Shown one piece after another: positions 18,501 to 26,500 of a DNA stretch of 64,000 nucleotides. The notes beneath the pieces are model-generated. The model was not told where the DNA came from. It saw nothing but the letters and a program-made list of their open reading frames with translations, and searched no databases. The stretch spans positions 1-64,000 of the forward strand of contig CBIHNW010000003.1 of NCBI GenBank assembly GCA_966211795.1, in the 5' to 3' direction. The position numbers were made by a program, and so were the translations under genes. The DNA is from 21-14-0-10-47-8 sp966211795. Its GTDB lineage: Bacteria > Bdellovibrionota > Bdellovibrionia > Bdellovibrionales > Bdellovibrionaceae. Positions within the stretch are counted from its first letter, which is position 1. Every line of letters begins with the position of its first letter.

Positions 18501-18728
18501 GGAATTGTCCTTCAGGCAGATTTTGAAGGTGAAGCTTTTCGACGTCGAAAGCGAAATGCTTTCGTGTTGAGTTTGATCGGTCATCGAGACATCTGATTTT
18601 TCGATGAAGAAAGTGCCGGCATCCACGGGCGCGCTATCGCGATTTTCCGCCGCCGGAATTGAGCACGCCAGCAGCAATCCCGCCAAAGCCGTCGTCACCA
18701 CCCAAGAAAAAAGCTTAAATCGCCACAT
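15552..18728 (-). CDS. Giant lipoprotein with an internal duplication, function unknown
   Basis: 1058 residues. Signal peptide with lipobox LLLAC (Cys22). The N-terminal 650 residues contain two diverged copies of a roughly 250-residue unit (about 58-305 and 397-650). Each copy has a D-x-x-GCI-x-W motif (GCIRW at 103-107, GCITW at 439-443), an NPW(E/D) motif (145-148, 480-483), a conserved LGI strand and a late LEP segment. The C-terminal 400 residues differ, with a glycine-rich stretch. I know no family. It starts inside the 3' end of the upstream barrel-like gene (14 bp overlap, GGAG 7 bases before the ATG), which indicates tight co-expression of an envelope pair. Confidence 0.8.
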   Translation of the reverse strand: MWRFKLFSWVVTTALAGLLLACSIPAAENRDSAPVDAGTFFIEKSDVSMTDQTQHESISLSTSKSFTFKICLKDNSLSKEIINHKFVVSGGDSEQELTSDATGCIRWLEKISYNHLAPAKWVEVLRTVKALGMHQGQRIAKFALNPWEDQAISLHDKKLNQLVPADQAKESLNAATEKGLWLDDVRLTISEKVPGSVLGIEMRGQASFSVTKADGKNVQEPISRGNFLVEFTLINTLTQDKKEVRTLLGKTEAVPAQVVGGALILPQELQMNLQALCTYGQLLMAIRLEPQTKDLKLAPFEGVYTNIGECDQLKGNFFARLKTPLSLQKEGARNVSEFLGLSVSGTGSSVQLSNGGKASATTPTTIKATQAGASRVIVKDPLNFSNVGFSGPNAFQREKTFSVTACFQGAIDYKALRGHRFHVTKINGKSQDIDSLDSGCITWDDSVSFQYLDQECWIQKSFQISNESLKMNETMMLDINPWDESFTSVRDSRTTKGQKVLQCASDKPAKIVLNYFDFDTRDVSYPIDQNLGIKVQKEGILRLMARLVRPSPKSPIGLEETFLPPGQYKLRWAIVDGQVKIKDLDKASGFIYQAQEKEVTLEAGGLISETLTFESGNIRSLGNLNHIFFELEPLQSTSKVARETYQGSVLLSDRKEPGNLEPMGSPKDSVVQKLMAQFKDDQIRHETLQTQMSSKEALARNTNVILTNLAQVSPQSVLLHAVTASPSADSILNRFKPIPALTPQHLQAWLENGQLTADLSDHLCFFWFYELLAKEGAAPDDLLKSYQSCSAQMRKTANSFLNVEFRYLVRKITKLEDLPTQVEDKVVGNAFTMSYAKDYTETKSMDINAGANTGKLLSKVGAVSSNVGKLLSPISFGGGGRLQWAWSEKEGAANSTSVQSATSLLMEKLKFKLRAEEYEKCALVQFNPAAIPAWVQAKIKASPQPEQTQQKMMRGLLLCQGEVQHRAITFQESYTVINQKIYNTQVVNPHSDLGRPFFVVVRGEKDYRTLLQLIAGEAQVPKSAGFDFNSKQDLQRTFLPAFSHSTALTYPGQFISDR

Positions 18729-19947
18729 CGAGGGTCTCCAGCTTGAGATTCAAAGTTTTTTCCCGTCTCTGAAAAGGACTGGTGTAAATCACGTCACGTT
18801 CGCCACCCGAGAAGGTGATCTTGAGAGTCTGTTTGTAACCCACCGTCAAGCCGGCGCGGTAACCAACGCGGTTGGTGTTAAGGGTGTCGGAATTGTAAAG
18901 CGCCACGACGGCGTCGGGCTCGATGCGAAAGTATTCGTAAAACGGGGTCACGTCGAAATTTCGCGTCAGGCGAATGTCCGAAAAAACTCTTTGCAGGCTG
19001 GCTTGGCTGAGGCTGCTTTCCGCTTTGCTATTTTGCGCCCATTCTCCAACGGCACCTATCGCGAAGCGGTTGGTGATATTGGCCTTGAGCAAGGTGTCGG
19101 CAAAAGCCCCTTGATAATCGTAAACGAATTGCGAATCCGAGCCATTGCTGGAGATCGCGGTGTTCCCCAGAAGCGAAGACTTGCTGGCCACCGACATGGG
19201 AAGATTCTGGAATTCGAAAATCCCGGCCCGCAGCTTGAGGTCCACCAACATCTTTTGCGCCGTTAATGACAAAGAGCCCGAGCTGTAACCCGGAGTCTTC
19301 TCGAATTCACGAGCTTGGGTCGAGAGACTGCTGGTGGTAGGGATCGCCGTTTCTGCAACCATCGCGAAAACCCAGTTCTGCTTGCGATCTGAATGCGCGC
19401 TCATCTCCAGCGCCGGAAATGTTTGGTCGTACAACAAAATGGACGGATGAGTCTGCGCTTGATCCAAAGCCCCGGCACCCACCGAAAACCAATCCACATC
19501 ACCGCGAATCGAAGCTTCGCGCAAGCCCCACTCCGAGCGATTGGCGTTCTTCGCCTCTTGCGTTTGCAAAAAGCCGTTGGTGTAAGTGAATTTAGGACCC
19601 AGCAAAAAGTAAACATTCGGCAAGGGCTGGTAGCGAAGATCCGCGAGCAGGCGAAATTCGGTCAGCTGGTACTGGTTGAACTCTTCCTGCGACTGGCGCT
19701 GCGAAAGTTGAATTCTCCATGTGCCCTCAACGCCTTTGTTTGTTTTCGTGGTTGCCGGGGAAGGCGCTGGTGCGGTCGTGGTTTGCAAGTTGGTGGTAGG
19801 GGGGAGAGTGACCGGTTGTTGCGCCATGGACCGACGGGGGGCCGAAGCCTGGCCTTGCGCGATAGCGTTGCCGCTGAGTGCGAGACCCAGGACAATGGCC
19901 AAAAGCAGGCAGAAGAACATTCGCTTCAACAGGCGCAACTGACTCAT
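18715..19947 (-). CDS. Putative outer-membrane beta-barrel protein
   Basis: 410 residues. Signal peptide ending near NAIAQG, then a proline/threonine/glutamine-rich linker (about 30-70), then alternating hydrophobic strands with many aromatic residues and short turns to the C-terminus, as in outer-membrane barrels. No named family is recognised. ATG 19947 is used; an upstream TTG at 19965 is the alternative. It precedes and overlaps the gene for the giant duplicated lipoprotein, so the two may form an outer-membrane complex (inference). Confidence 0.65.
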   Translation of the reverse strand: MSQLRLLKRMFFCLLLAIVLGLALSGNAIAQGQASAPRRSMAQQPVTLPPTTNLQTTTAPAPSPATTKTNKGVEGTWRIQLSQRQSQEEFNQYQLTEFRLLADLRYQPLPNVYFLLGPKFTYTNGFLQTQEAKNANRSEWGLREASIRGDVDWFSVGAGALDQAQTHPSILLYDQTFPALEMSAHSDRKQNWVFAMVAETAIPTTSSLSTQAREFEKTPGYSSGSLSLTAQKMLVDLKLRAGIFEFQNLPMSVASKSSLLGNTAISSNGSDSQFVYDYQGAFADTLLKANITNRFAIGAVGEWAQNSKAESSLSQASLQRVFSDIRLTRNFDVTPFYEYFRIEPDAVVALYNSDTLNTNRVGYRAGLTVGYKQTLKITFSGGERDVIYTSPFQRREKTLNLKLETLDVAI

Positions 19948-20053
19948 GTCTTGGACGAGATTCAAAAATCATGCTTTCCATCAAAGTCTTTGATGGCTCA
20001 AAAGCCAAAGCTAACCCTGTGAAATGCGGTGGATTTTATCTCATTTTCAGAAA

Positions 20054-20080
20054 CCCCGCTGTCGAGCTTTTTGACAGGGG
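20054..20080 (-). terminator. Hairpin near the 3' end of the Kdo transferase gene
   Basis: CCCC-G-CTGTC pairs with GACAGGGG around a nine-base loop that contains TTTTT. It lies about 30 bases beyond the waaA stop (20109, minus strand) and upstream of the barrel gene. It could end the waa transcript, but the T-run is inside the loop, so termination strength is doubtful. Confidence 0.35.
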
Positions 20081-20108
20081 CGCGAGATGGGCGGCTCAAC
20101 AAAGTAAA

Positions 20109-21383
20109 TCAGTTCACGATTTGAACTTCGGCCAGCCAACGAACGACCCGGGCGGTGGCGCCCGAAACCGCCTGAATTTTTGCTAAAAGTGGCTTTGCGG
20201 GAACCGGCACCGAAAGTGAACTTGCCATCAAAGATTGGAGATCCGACGCATTTTGAATCACGTTCACCGCAAAGAAACCAGGCTTTAAAATCACGTGCTG
20301 AAACTGCAGCGCTTCGCGGTTGTTGCCGTGATGAGGACCGACACAGACCGGAAGTCCCGCGCACAAGGGTTCCATCACGCTGTGCACTTTGTCTTTGAAG
20401 GATCCACCGACAAAGGCCAGGTGTCCCCAAGTGTAAAGCTCCTGCAAGCAGCCGACTTGGTTGACCAACAAAATTTGTGAATTCCAGAGCGAAGCTTCGC
20501 GGTAAGTTTGCACCGACCAACCGCGAGCCGCGATTGTTTTTTGCAGGCTTTGAATGCGCTCATCGTTCACTTCGTGGGGCGCTAAAATCACGCGCCCCCC
20601 TTTGTCAAACCACGCGCGAAAGGCTTCAAATAAAATCTCTTCATCCGCGGGCCAGGTCGATCCACAAACGAAGATCGGATTTGCCGTCTCCGGTCGGGGA
20701 CGAAGCTCGTTTTTGACGGGCGAAGGGTGAGTGAGACGATGCAAAACTTGATCAAAACGCGTGTCACCTGCCACTTGCAAATCTGTGCGCACGCCAAGCT
20801 CTTGAAAGTTTTCTTGATCCTCTGGACTGACGCAAAAAACAATCGAAAGTGAGTTGAGCGCAATCCGCGAAAGCGAGCTTGCCAAGAGCCCGGTGCGCGA
20901 ACTGTTTTTGACCAAAGTCGCGGCAAAAAGGGCCGAGGGTATTTTGCGCTTTCGAAGCTGTCTTGCCATTTCGGGCCACACATCCGTGCGGGCGATCAGG
21001 CAGGCGCGGGGCTTGTAGAAATCCAGGAAACGACCGATCTCAAAAGCCGTATCCCAAGGCAGGGCCATCGCTAAATCGATGCCCGGAAATTTTTGAATCA
21101 AGCGCTTCGCTGAAGGTGAAAAGTAGGTCACCAAAATCGGAATTTGGGGATGCTGCTCTTTGACCGCGCGGACCACGGATTTGGCGTATTCGATCTCGCC
21201 GCTGGAAGCATGGATCCAGAGCGGGCGGGACGACAGAGCTTGAAAATTTCTCGGGGCACGGTCTTCGATCATCTCGCGCATTTTTGCGGGCCACGCAAAA
21301 GAAAAAGCTTTCAAAATTCCGACAGCCATTGGCAAAAAGAGCGACCGGTACAGAATGAAAACCAGAAAATCGATTAAAACCAT
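20109..21383 (-). CDS. waaA: 3-deoxy-D-manno-octulosonic acid (Kdo) transferase
   Basis: 424 residues. It transfers Kdo from CMP-Kdo to lipid IVA at the inner face of the inner membrane. Family features are an N-terminal hydrophobic anchor (1-25), HASSGEIEYAKSV (the conserved catalytic Glu in the first lobe), a DVWPEMARQLRKRKIP segment, VCGSTWPADEEI at the nucleotide-binding lobe, and GGSFKDKVHSVMEP-type residues before the CMP-Kdo site. Length matches the family. It overlaps the upstream heptosyltransferase gene by 10 bp, so the two form an LPS inner-core operon. Confidence 0.9.
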   Translation of the reverse strand: MVLIDFLVFILYRSLFLPMAVGILKAFSFAWPAKMREMIEDRAPRNFQALSSRPLWIHASSGEIEYAKSVVRAVKEQHPQIPILVTYFSPSAKRLIQKFPGIDLAMALPWDTAFEIGRFLDFYKPRACLIARTDVWPEMARQLRKRKIPSALFAATLVKNSSRTGLLASSLSRIALNSLSIVFCVSPEDQENFQELGVRTDLQVAGDTRFDQVLHRLTHPSPVKNELRPRPETANPIFVCGSTWPADEEILFEAFRAWFDKGGRVILAPHEVNDERIQSLQKTIAARGWSVQTYREASLWNSQILLVNQVGCLQELYTWGHLAFVGGSFKDKVHSVMEPLCAGLPVCVGPHHGNNREALQFQHVILKPGFFAVNVIQNASDLQSLMASSLSVPVPAKPLLAKIQAVSGATARVVRWLAEVQIVN

Positions 21384-22426
21384 GATTGCATTTCTCGGTT
21401 CACCTGCTCGGGCGTGATGTCCACCAGACAGCGTTGGAACTTTTCATTCACGCAAGGGCCCTGACCGTGTTTGCTGCAAGGACGGCAGGGCAGGTTGATC
21501 TCCATGATTTTGGTGCTCTCCCGAGAGGGAAATCCGAAGGGGGCGGGGCCCATCAAGGCGACGCATTTTTTCCCCAACTGCTCACCCACGTGCAAAAGGC
21601 CGGTGTCGTTGGTGACCAAGCCTCGGCTGAGCGAAACCGCGGCCGTGCTTTCTTGCAATGAAAAAAGGCCCGCCATGTTCAAAACCCGTTCGGGAGCGAC
21701 CGCCACGAGCTCTTGAATGAAATGATCTTCGGGGCCGCCCAGACAAACGAATTTTTCGTCTTTCGCGAGAGTGATCAATTTCTTAAAATGTTCCAGAGGC
21801 CATCGTTTCAGCGGAAAGGCTGCGGATGGGGCTAAAGTGATAAACCGAGGGTAATTTTTGTCGTTCAATATCGCCTGCACATCTGACAAGGCTTGCGCAT
21901 TCACCACCAGTTGGGGTGCTGGCGGAGATTGGCGCGTCAATCCCCATGCCTGCAAGGGCTCCAGCAAATCGCGCTGACCCGAAAACGGCTTTTCGTACAG
22001 GTTGATGCGAAATCGAAAGAGCAACAATCGCTTGAAGCGCTTTTGTGATTTGCGAGTGAAAAGCGGCGGATCGAAAACCCTCGTGAAAGCCAGTGGCGGA
22101 CGCAGAAACCAGGTGATCACGTGCGAGCGCAGATTGTTGTGCGCATCGAAAATATGGCTGAAACGCTCTTTCTGCAAAAGGCGAATCAGCTGCCAAAGCC
22201 CCCGCCAACCCTTTTTGCGATCCAAGGTCCAAACTTTGTGAATGAAGGGGTGACCCTCGAGCAAGGGAGCGAGATCTTGTCGAATGGCCCAATGAATTTC
22301 GGGTGTCGAACCACTGCCAGCCGCACCACCCAATTCCGCCAATTTGGACGGAATGCTGAGCGCCTGGGTGACGTCTCCAAAGCTGGAAAACCGAATGATG
22401 AGAATCTTGTTGCGAGCTTGGATCAT
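21374..22426 (-). CDS. ADP-heptose:LPS heptosyltransferase (GT9 family)
   Basis: 350 residues of the GT9 fold. It begins ILIIRFSSFGDVTQAL (family start motif IRxSxxGDV), has LAPSAAFPLKRWPLEHF (the ADP-heptose site K/R-W-x-x-E-x-F), VTNDTGLLHVGEQLGK and PLP/glycine segments near the end. WaaC, WaaF and WaaQ cannot be separated without a tree. It adds L-glycero-D-manno-heptose to the Kdo2 core. It is the first gene of the two-gene LPS operon, overlapping waaA. No strong ribosome site is seen. Confidence 0.85.
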   Translation of the reverse strand: MIQARNKILIIRFSSFGDVTQALSIPSKLAELGGAAGSGSTPEIHWAIRQDLAPLLEGHPFIHKVWTLDRKKGWRGLWQLIRLLQKERFSHIFDAHNNLRSHVITWFLRPPLAFTRVFDPPLFTRKSQKRFKRLLLFRFRINLYEKPFSGQRDLLEPLQAWGLTRQSPPAPQLVVNAQALSDVQAILNDKNYPRFITLAPSAAFPLKRWPLEHFKKLITLAKDEKFVCLGGPEDHFIQELVAVAPERVLNMAGLFSLQESTAAVSLSRGLVTNDTGLLHVGEQLGKKCVALMGPAPFGFPSRESTKIMEINLPCRPCSKHGQGPCVNEKFQRCLVDITPEQVNREMQSWF

Positions 22427-22869
22427 GAGCCTGTGATTTTAGCCGCAAACTGGCCCAAAACGAAGCGAAAAAGTCTCTCGATGCTCGAGGTTCTCAATGG
22501 GCCGTGCCGAAAAAACTGTCATGACAAATTCGTTTGTGTCTCGTCAGATCCAAGGCTCACGCCACAAAATTTTGCCGGCACGCCATATCACCGGTTCACG
22601 TCGAAAGGGACGGCCCTGCAATTCGCCAAACTGAAGGTGACACCAAGACTTGAATGCGACCAGAGTGCGCGAGAGGGAGGTCCACGCAAATCTTCAATGA
22701 ATTTCAAAATAAATGGCCGTCATTGAATTCAAGTTGAACCAAAGTGACAAAAGCGCGCTCCTGCCTAAAGATTGGTCGCCCCGCCGGCTTTGAAGTCCAA
22801 TTGGGGAAGGGCTTATGGCCCCGATAAGATCTGTCGCAGGGTCTCATTCTTGAAGTGTTGAAGCTTCAG
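22427..22869. other. Intergenic region between the LPS operon and the barrel operon
   Basis: About 440 bases between divergent genes with no coding region I trust; the open frame crossing it on the plus strand is mostly antisense to the heptosyltransferase gene. It should hold promoters for both operons, but none is clear. The only symmetric site is an 8-bp inverted repeat TTCAATGA/TCATTGAA at 22693-22700 and 22720-22727, which could be an operator. Confidence 0.4.
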
Positions 22870-24222
22870 ATGAATTGGCGATTTCATGCCCTTTCCGGGG
22901 CTTTTCTCACGTTGGCTGTCGGAATGGCTTGGGCGGGCCCTCAAGGGCGCATCTCATTGTCCGAAGCCAGTTTCATCAGCCCCGATTACCAAAGCACAGA
23001 TAAAAAAGACTTTCAGCTGATCAGCGCCGGCCTGGATACTTTGAGCGGGCTGCAAAACGAAAGCGAAATCGACAACACCTTACAAGCGCAGGCTCGCGGC
23101 ATGATGGCCCCTGGCGCGCAGATTTTGAACTACATCGACATCAGCCAGCTTTATTGGAAGCAGCAGATCTTCTCGGTGGGTCGGAAAAAAATCAGGTGGA
23201 GTCAGCTGGACGAAACATTTGGTTTGGGACTTTATCAGCCACTTTTCAAATGGAATCCGCTGCAGACCGAAAGTCAGGGACTGACCGGCGTGTTCTTGCA
23301 CATCGAAGAAACAATGGGTGGCGTGCCTTGGGGGCTGACTTTGTTCGGATCTCCTTTGTTCATTCCGAATCAAGGAGCCGGCTACGAACTGAGAGATGGC
23401 CAATTTGAACAGAGCAATCCCTATTTCAACCCCCCTCCGCAGCAAGCCGAAGTGAATGGTCAAAAAGTTCAATTCCAGTACGAACTTGAAAAGCCCGAAG
23501 TCAACGACGTGATTTACCAACAAAGTTTTGCTGGGCAGGTTTTCGTCGGCGAGAGAAAAAAAGGAGTTCACGCCCTGGCGGCTTTTGCACAAAAGCCGAT
23601 GAACGAACTGATATTGGGGTTTCAAGGTGTTTTGATCCCGAATCAGAAGATCGAAACGCAGGTTCTGCCAAAGGTCGCGACCCACAATATCGTCAGCGGC
23701 GAGGTTCGATACACATTTTCCAATATCAGCCTAGGTCTCGCCGGTGCGGGCGAAACGACGCAAGCGCCCAAGTTTGACAGCCAATGGACTTATTCGAAAT
23801 ATTCGCCGGCTTCGTTGGTGAGCCCATTTGTGGATATCAAATTATTTGGCGTCGATATCAATTTAGCCACGTTATCGGTCGATGGGGGCGAAGCGCAGCT
23901 CGTCGGTCCGCAAGCCAGCGAAGCGGAAAAAGTGAAGATCGAGCAGTTTCCGTTTCGCAATGCCGCCCAGGCGCAGATCAAATATCAATACCGAATCAAA
24001 CGTCACGAAAATCTAGGTCTCAGCACACGTTACCTGCGCGGTTCGGCCGGAGAATTTGATCTCTGGAGCAGCACCGTCGCTTATCAGTGGCAAGAGCGCT
24101 GGGCCGCACAACTGACCAGTCAATTGGTCGCCGTTCAATCCGCAACACCTTCCGAAAAAACAGTTTTTCATTCTTATGCCGACAACGATTTGGTCGCGTT
24201 TGGGGTCAGTTATGTCTTCTAA
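22870..24222 (+). CDS. Putative outer-membrane beta-barrel protein
   Basis: 450 residues. Signal peptide with cleavage after GMAWA, then repeated amphipathic strands rich in Tyr, Trp, Phe and Gln (for example ISQLYWKQQIFSVGRKKIRW) and a C-terminal strand ending in VSYVF, the terminal aromatic typical of BAM-dependent barrels. No named family is recognised. An in-frame GTG at 22855 is an alternative start. Its 3' end overlaps the next gene by 11 bp, so the barrel and the EF-hand lipoprotein are co-translated. Confidence 0.7.
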   Translation: MNWRFHALSGAFLTLAVGMAWAGPQGRISLSEASFISPDYQSTDKKDFQLISAGLDTLSGLQNESEIDNTLQAQARGMMAPGAQILNYIDISQLYWKQQIFSVGRKKIRWSQLDETFGLGLYQPLFKWNPLQTESQGLTGVFLHIEETMGGVPWGLTLFGSPLFIPNQGAGYELRDGQFEQSNPYFNPPPQQAEVNGQKVQFQYELEKPEVNDVIYQQSFAGQVFVGERKKGVHALAAFAQKPMNELILGFQGVLIPNQKIETQVLPKVATHNIVSGEVRYTFSNISLGLAGAGETTQAPKFDSQWTYSKYSPASLVSPFVDIKLFGVDINLATLSVDGGEAQLVGPQASEAEKVKIEQFPFRNAAQAQIKYQYRIKRHENLGLSTRYLRGSAGEFDLWSSTVAYQWQERWAAQLTSQLVAVQSATPSEKTVFHSYADNDLVAFGVSYVF

Positions 24223-26500
24223 ATTGTGGATGCTGATGTGTTTCGTACTTGGACTGACGGCTTGCGATCGCTTTTTGAAAAGCAATCAGGATCATTCGGC
24301 CGATGCGCAGACGTTGAAAATCGAGTTCAAAGAAGGTCAATGTCTAAAGGAAGTTCCGGTCCAATTGCAAAAGTTCATGGCCGATGAAGATGGTCTGGGA
24401 ACAACCGTGCCTTGTGTCCAGTCGGCGCTCAAGGCTTTCATGCGCCTGACCCGTGGTGAAAAAGCGGATTCCTATAAATCGAAAGAGCTGCAGGATTTTT
24501 TCAACACCTATCTGCTCAAAGAAAATAAAATCACCAGCGATTTTCAAGAAGACATCATGAAGCTCAAAATGCTGGTGGTCGGTGGCTCTTCGGATGTGGT
24601 CACCCGTGCCGAGCTCGAAAAATTCTCTGAATTTTTAAGCGATCTCGAAAAACAGTTGGGACTGTTCAAGGGGAAGATCCGTTACCTTTCCCTAAAGTCC
24701 GATCGGCAACGCGCGGTTTCGCAGGATCTGGTCTCACTGAAAAAGGACATCACGGGCTTTGCGGACTTTATTTTTAAAAACACCAAATTCACCACCTCGC
24801 AATATCAATGGAGCGATTTTCTGACCTTTTTGGGGCACCTGCGACAGTTCGTCGGTGAAATGAAGGCGTTTGATGAAATCATGACCTGGATGCCATTGAT
24901 CGATAGCGCGAAGACTCTTTTCTTAGGTGCCACGACGAATTTGCAAACACAGAAAGATTGGACCGACACGAAAGCTTGGTTGATTGATGGTTACGTTGCC
25001 GTCATGAAATACCATTACCAAATCATGGCCTCACCGTTTCAGAAGCCATCCGAGTGGAAAGTCTTGCTGACATGGATGGACGACGTGATCGTGCTGATCG
25101 AGAACGCTCCTTTGATGAAGGAAAAGAAAGTCTTCGATGCGACCGCCATGGACAGCCTGATCGACCAGGCATTAAAGAAAAAGTTGATTCAAACCAAGCT
25201 CTCGCCGGAATTGATCAAGCAGACCTACCGAAAGGCGCTCGCTTATTTCGTCGAGCCGCAGAGCTCGCAACCGGATCCAATGAAGGTGAAGGGATTGACC
25301 GAAGATCACCTGAAAGTTCTCAAGGCCGAATACAATATCTGGAAAGCCGCGCAGGTCTTTATCGATCGCAGTTTCGAGGAAAGCCCGAATCAGTCTTTGG
25401 AATCTTTACGTCAACGTTTTAAGACCATCGATTCACAAGGTTTCCCCGCAGTGCCGGCGACGGATCGTCCCGAGTACAACCAGGCTTGGCAGGACCTTCG
25501 CGAATTGCTGAATACACCGAATGTGATTTTGCACAATGATCAATTGAAGGTTGAAGTTGATTATCAGTCACCGCAAACGCCGGTTTCATTTGTCGGCACC
25601 AACATGCTCAATGCCGTGCGCTCGCTCAGTCGATTTGCGCTTCGCGGTTATGGCGACAAGGACAGCGGCCCAGTTTTTAAGAGAAAAATTTCGAAAAAAC
25701 GCATGATGGACATCGAAGAAAACTTTCGCGAGTTCGGCCGCAAGGTCGGCTTTCTGGATCCCGACAAAACCACGGCCGGCAAAGAAACGTTCGATCAAGC
25801 GAATCTGCTCGTCTTTCATAGCAACGGTGACGAGTGGGTGGACCCGCGCGAGCTGGTCGAAGTTTTATCGTTTCTCATTTCCGGTGGGAAGACGGTCTTG
25901 GACGAAATCTATGCCGGTTTGGACCGAAATCATTGTCTGGTGCAAGAACGCGATGCTTTCGGGCGACCTTGGGTTGATGAAGCTTGTTTCGTGAAAGCGC
26001 TGCGCGCCGAGATGAAAGACTATTTTAATAATCTTCCCGGCGTCGTTAAATTTTTTAACAACGTCGATGAGACGGTATTTCAAAAAGCTTATCAATCTTT
26101 GTTGAAAGTTTCGATTGGCCCGCGTCACCGCACCGGGATGCTCGAGTCCGGAGAGATCCGTTCGATGGCCACAATTCTGCATTTTGTGGAAGCGATCACG
26201 GTGACTTATGATCGCGATCATTCGGGGCTGCTCAGTCAAGCCGAAGTCTTGTCCGCGTACCCTCGATTCCGCGATGTGATTAAAGATCAGGCGCTCAAGG
26301 AAAATTTCTTGGCGGGATTTGTTTTGGACGATATCTACTTGTTTCTCATTTACAAGGGAAAAAAGCCGACCGGAGGCTGGGATATTACAAAATTAATCGC
26401 TGAAAAACATATTGGCGGTCTCGGAGAAGTTGATAAGCTCATGATTTATAATTTGTTAGGCGTCATGAAAGAATACTTATCAAATGCTCCTAAAAAATAG
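24212..26500 (+). CDS. Large lipoprotein with EF-hand-like loops
   Basis: 762 residues. Signal peptide with lipobox LGLTAC, so lipid-anchored. The body is mostly helical and charged. Near the C-terminus, YDRDHSGLLSQAEV fits the calcium-binding EF-hand loop (D-x-D-x-S-G-x-L-x-x-x-E). Weaker EF-like loops occur at NGDEWVDPREL, HRTGMLESGEI and SDVVTRAELEKF. Start 24212 is preferred to an upstream in-frame Met (24176) because GGGG lies 7 bases before it and the signal peptide begins there. It overlaps both neighbours and may partner the preceding barrel (inference). Confidence 0.7.
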   Translation: MSSKLWMLMCFVLGLTACDRFLKSNQDHSADAQTLKIEFKEGQCLKEVPVQLQKFMADEDGLGTTVPCVQSALKAFMRLTRGEKADSYKSKELQDFFNTYLLKENKITSDFQEDIMKLKMLVVGGSSDVVTRAELEKFSEFLSDLEKQLGLFKGKIRYLSLKSDRQRAVSQDLVSLKKDITGFADFIFKNTKFTTSQYQWSDFLTFLGHLRQFVGEMKAFDEIMTWMPLIDSAKTLFLGATTNLQTQKDWTDTKAWLIDGYVAVMKYHYQIMASPFQKPSEWKVLLTWMDDVIVLIENAPLMKEKKVFDATAMDSLIDQALKKKLIQTKLSPELIKQTYRKALAYFVEPQSSQPDPMKVKGLTEDHLKVLKAEYNIWKAAQVFIDRSFEESPNQSLESLRQRFKTIDSQGFPAVPATDRPEYNQAWQDLRELLNTPNVILHNDQLKVEVDYQSPQTPVSFVGTNMLNAVRSLSRFALRGYGDKDSGPVFKRKISKKRMMDIEENFREFGRKVGFLDPDKTTAGKETFDQANLLVFHSNGDEWVDPRELVEVLSFLISGGKTVLDEIYAGLDRNHCLVQERDAFGRPWVDEACFVKALRAEMKDYFNNLPGVVKFFNNVDETVFQKAYQSLLKVSIGPRHRTGMLESGEIRSMATILHFVEAITVTYDRDHSGLLSQAEVLSAYPRFRDVIKDQALKENFLAGFVLDDIYLFLIYKGKKPTGGWDITKLIAEKHIGGLGEVDKLMIYNLLGVMKEYLSNAPKK

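Noticed and set aside
22121..22726. 201-residue plus-strand frame overlapping the heptosyltransferase gene
   Set aside because: Half of it is antisense to a real gene, its product has no fold pattern and no ribosome site precedes it.
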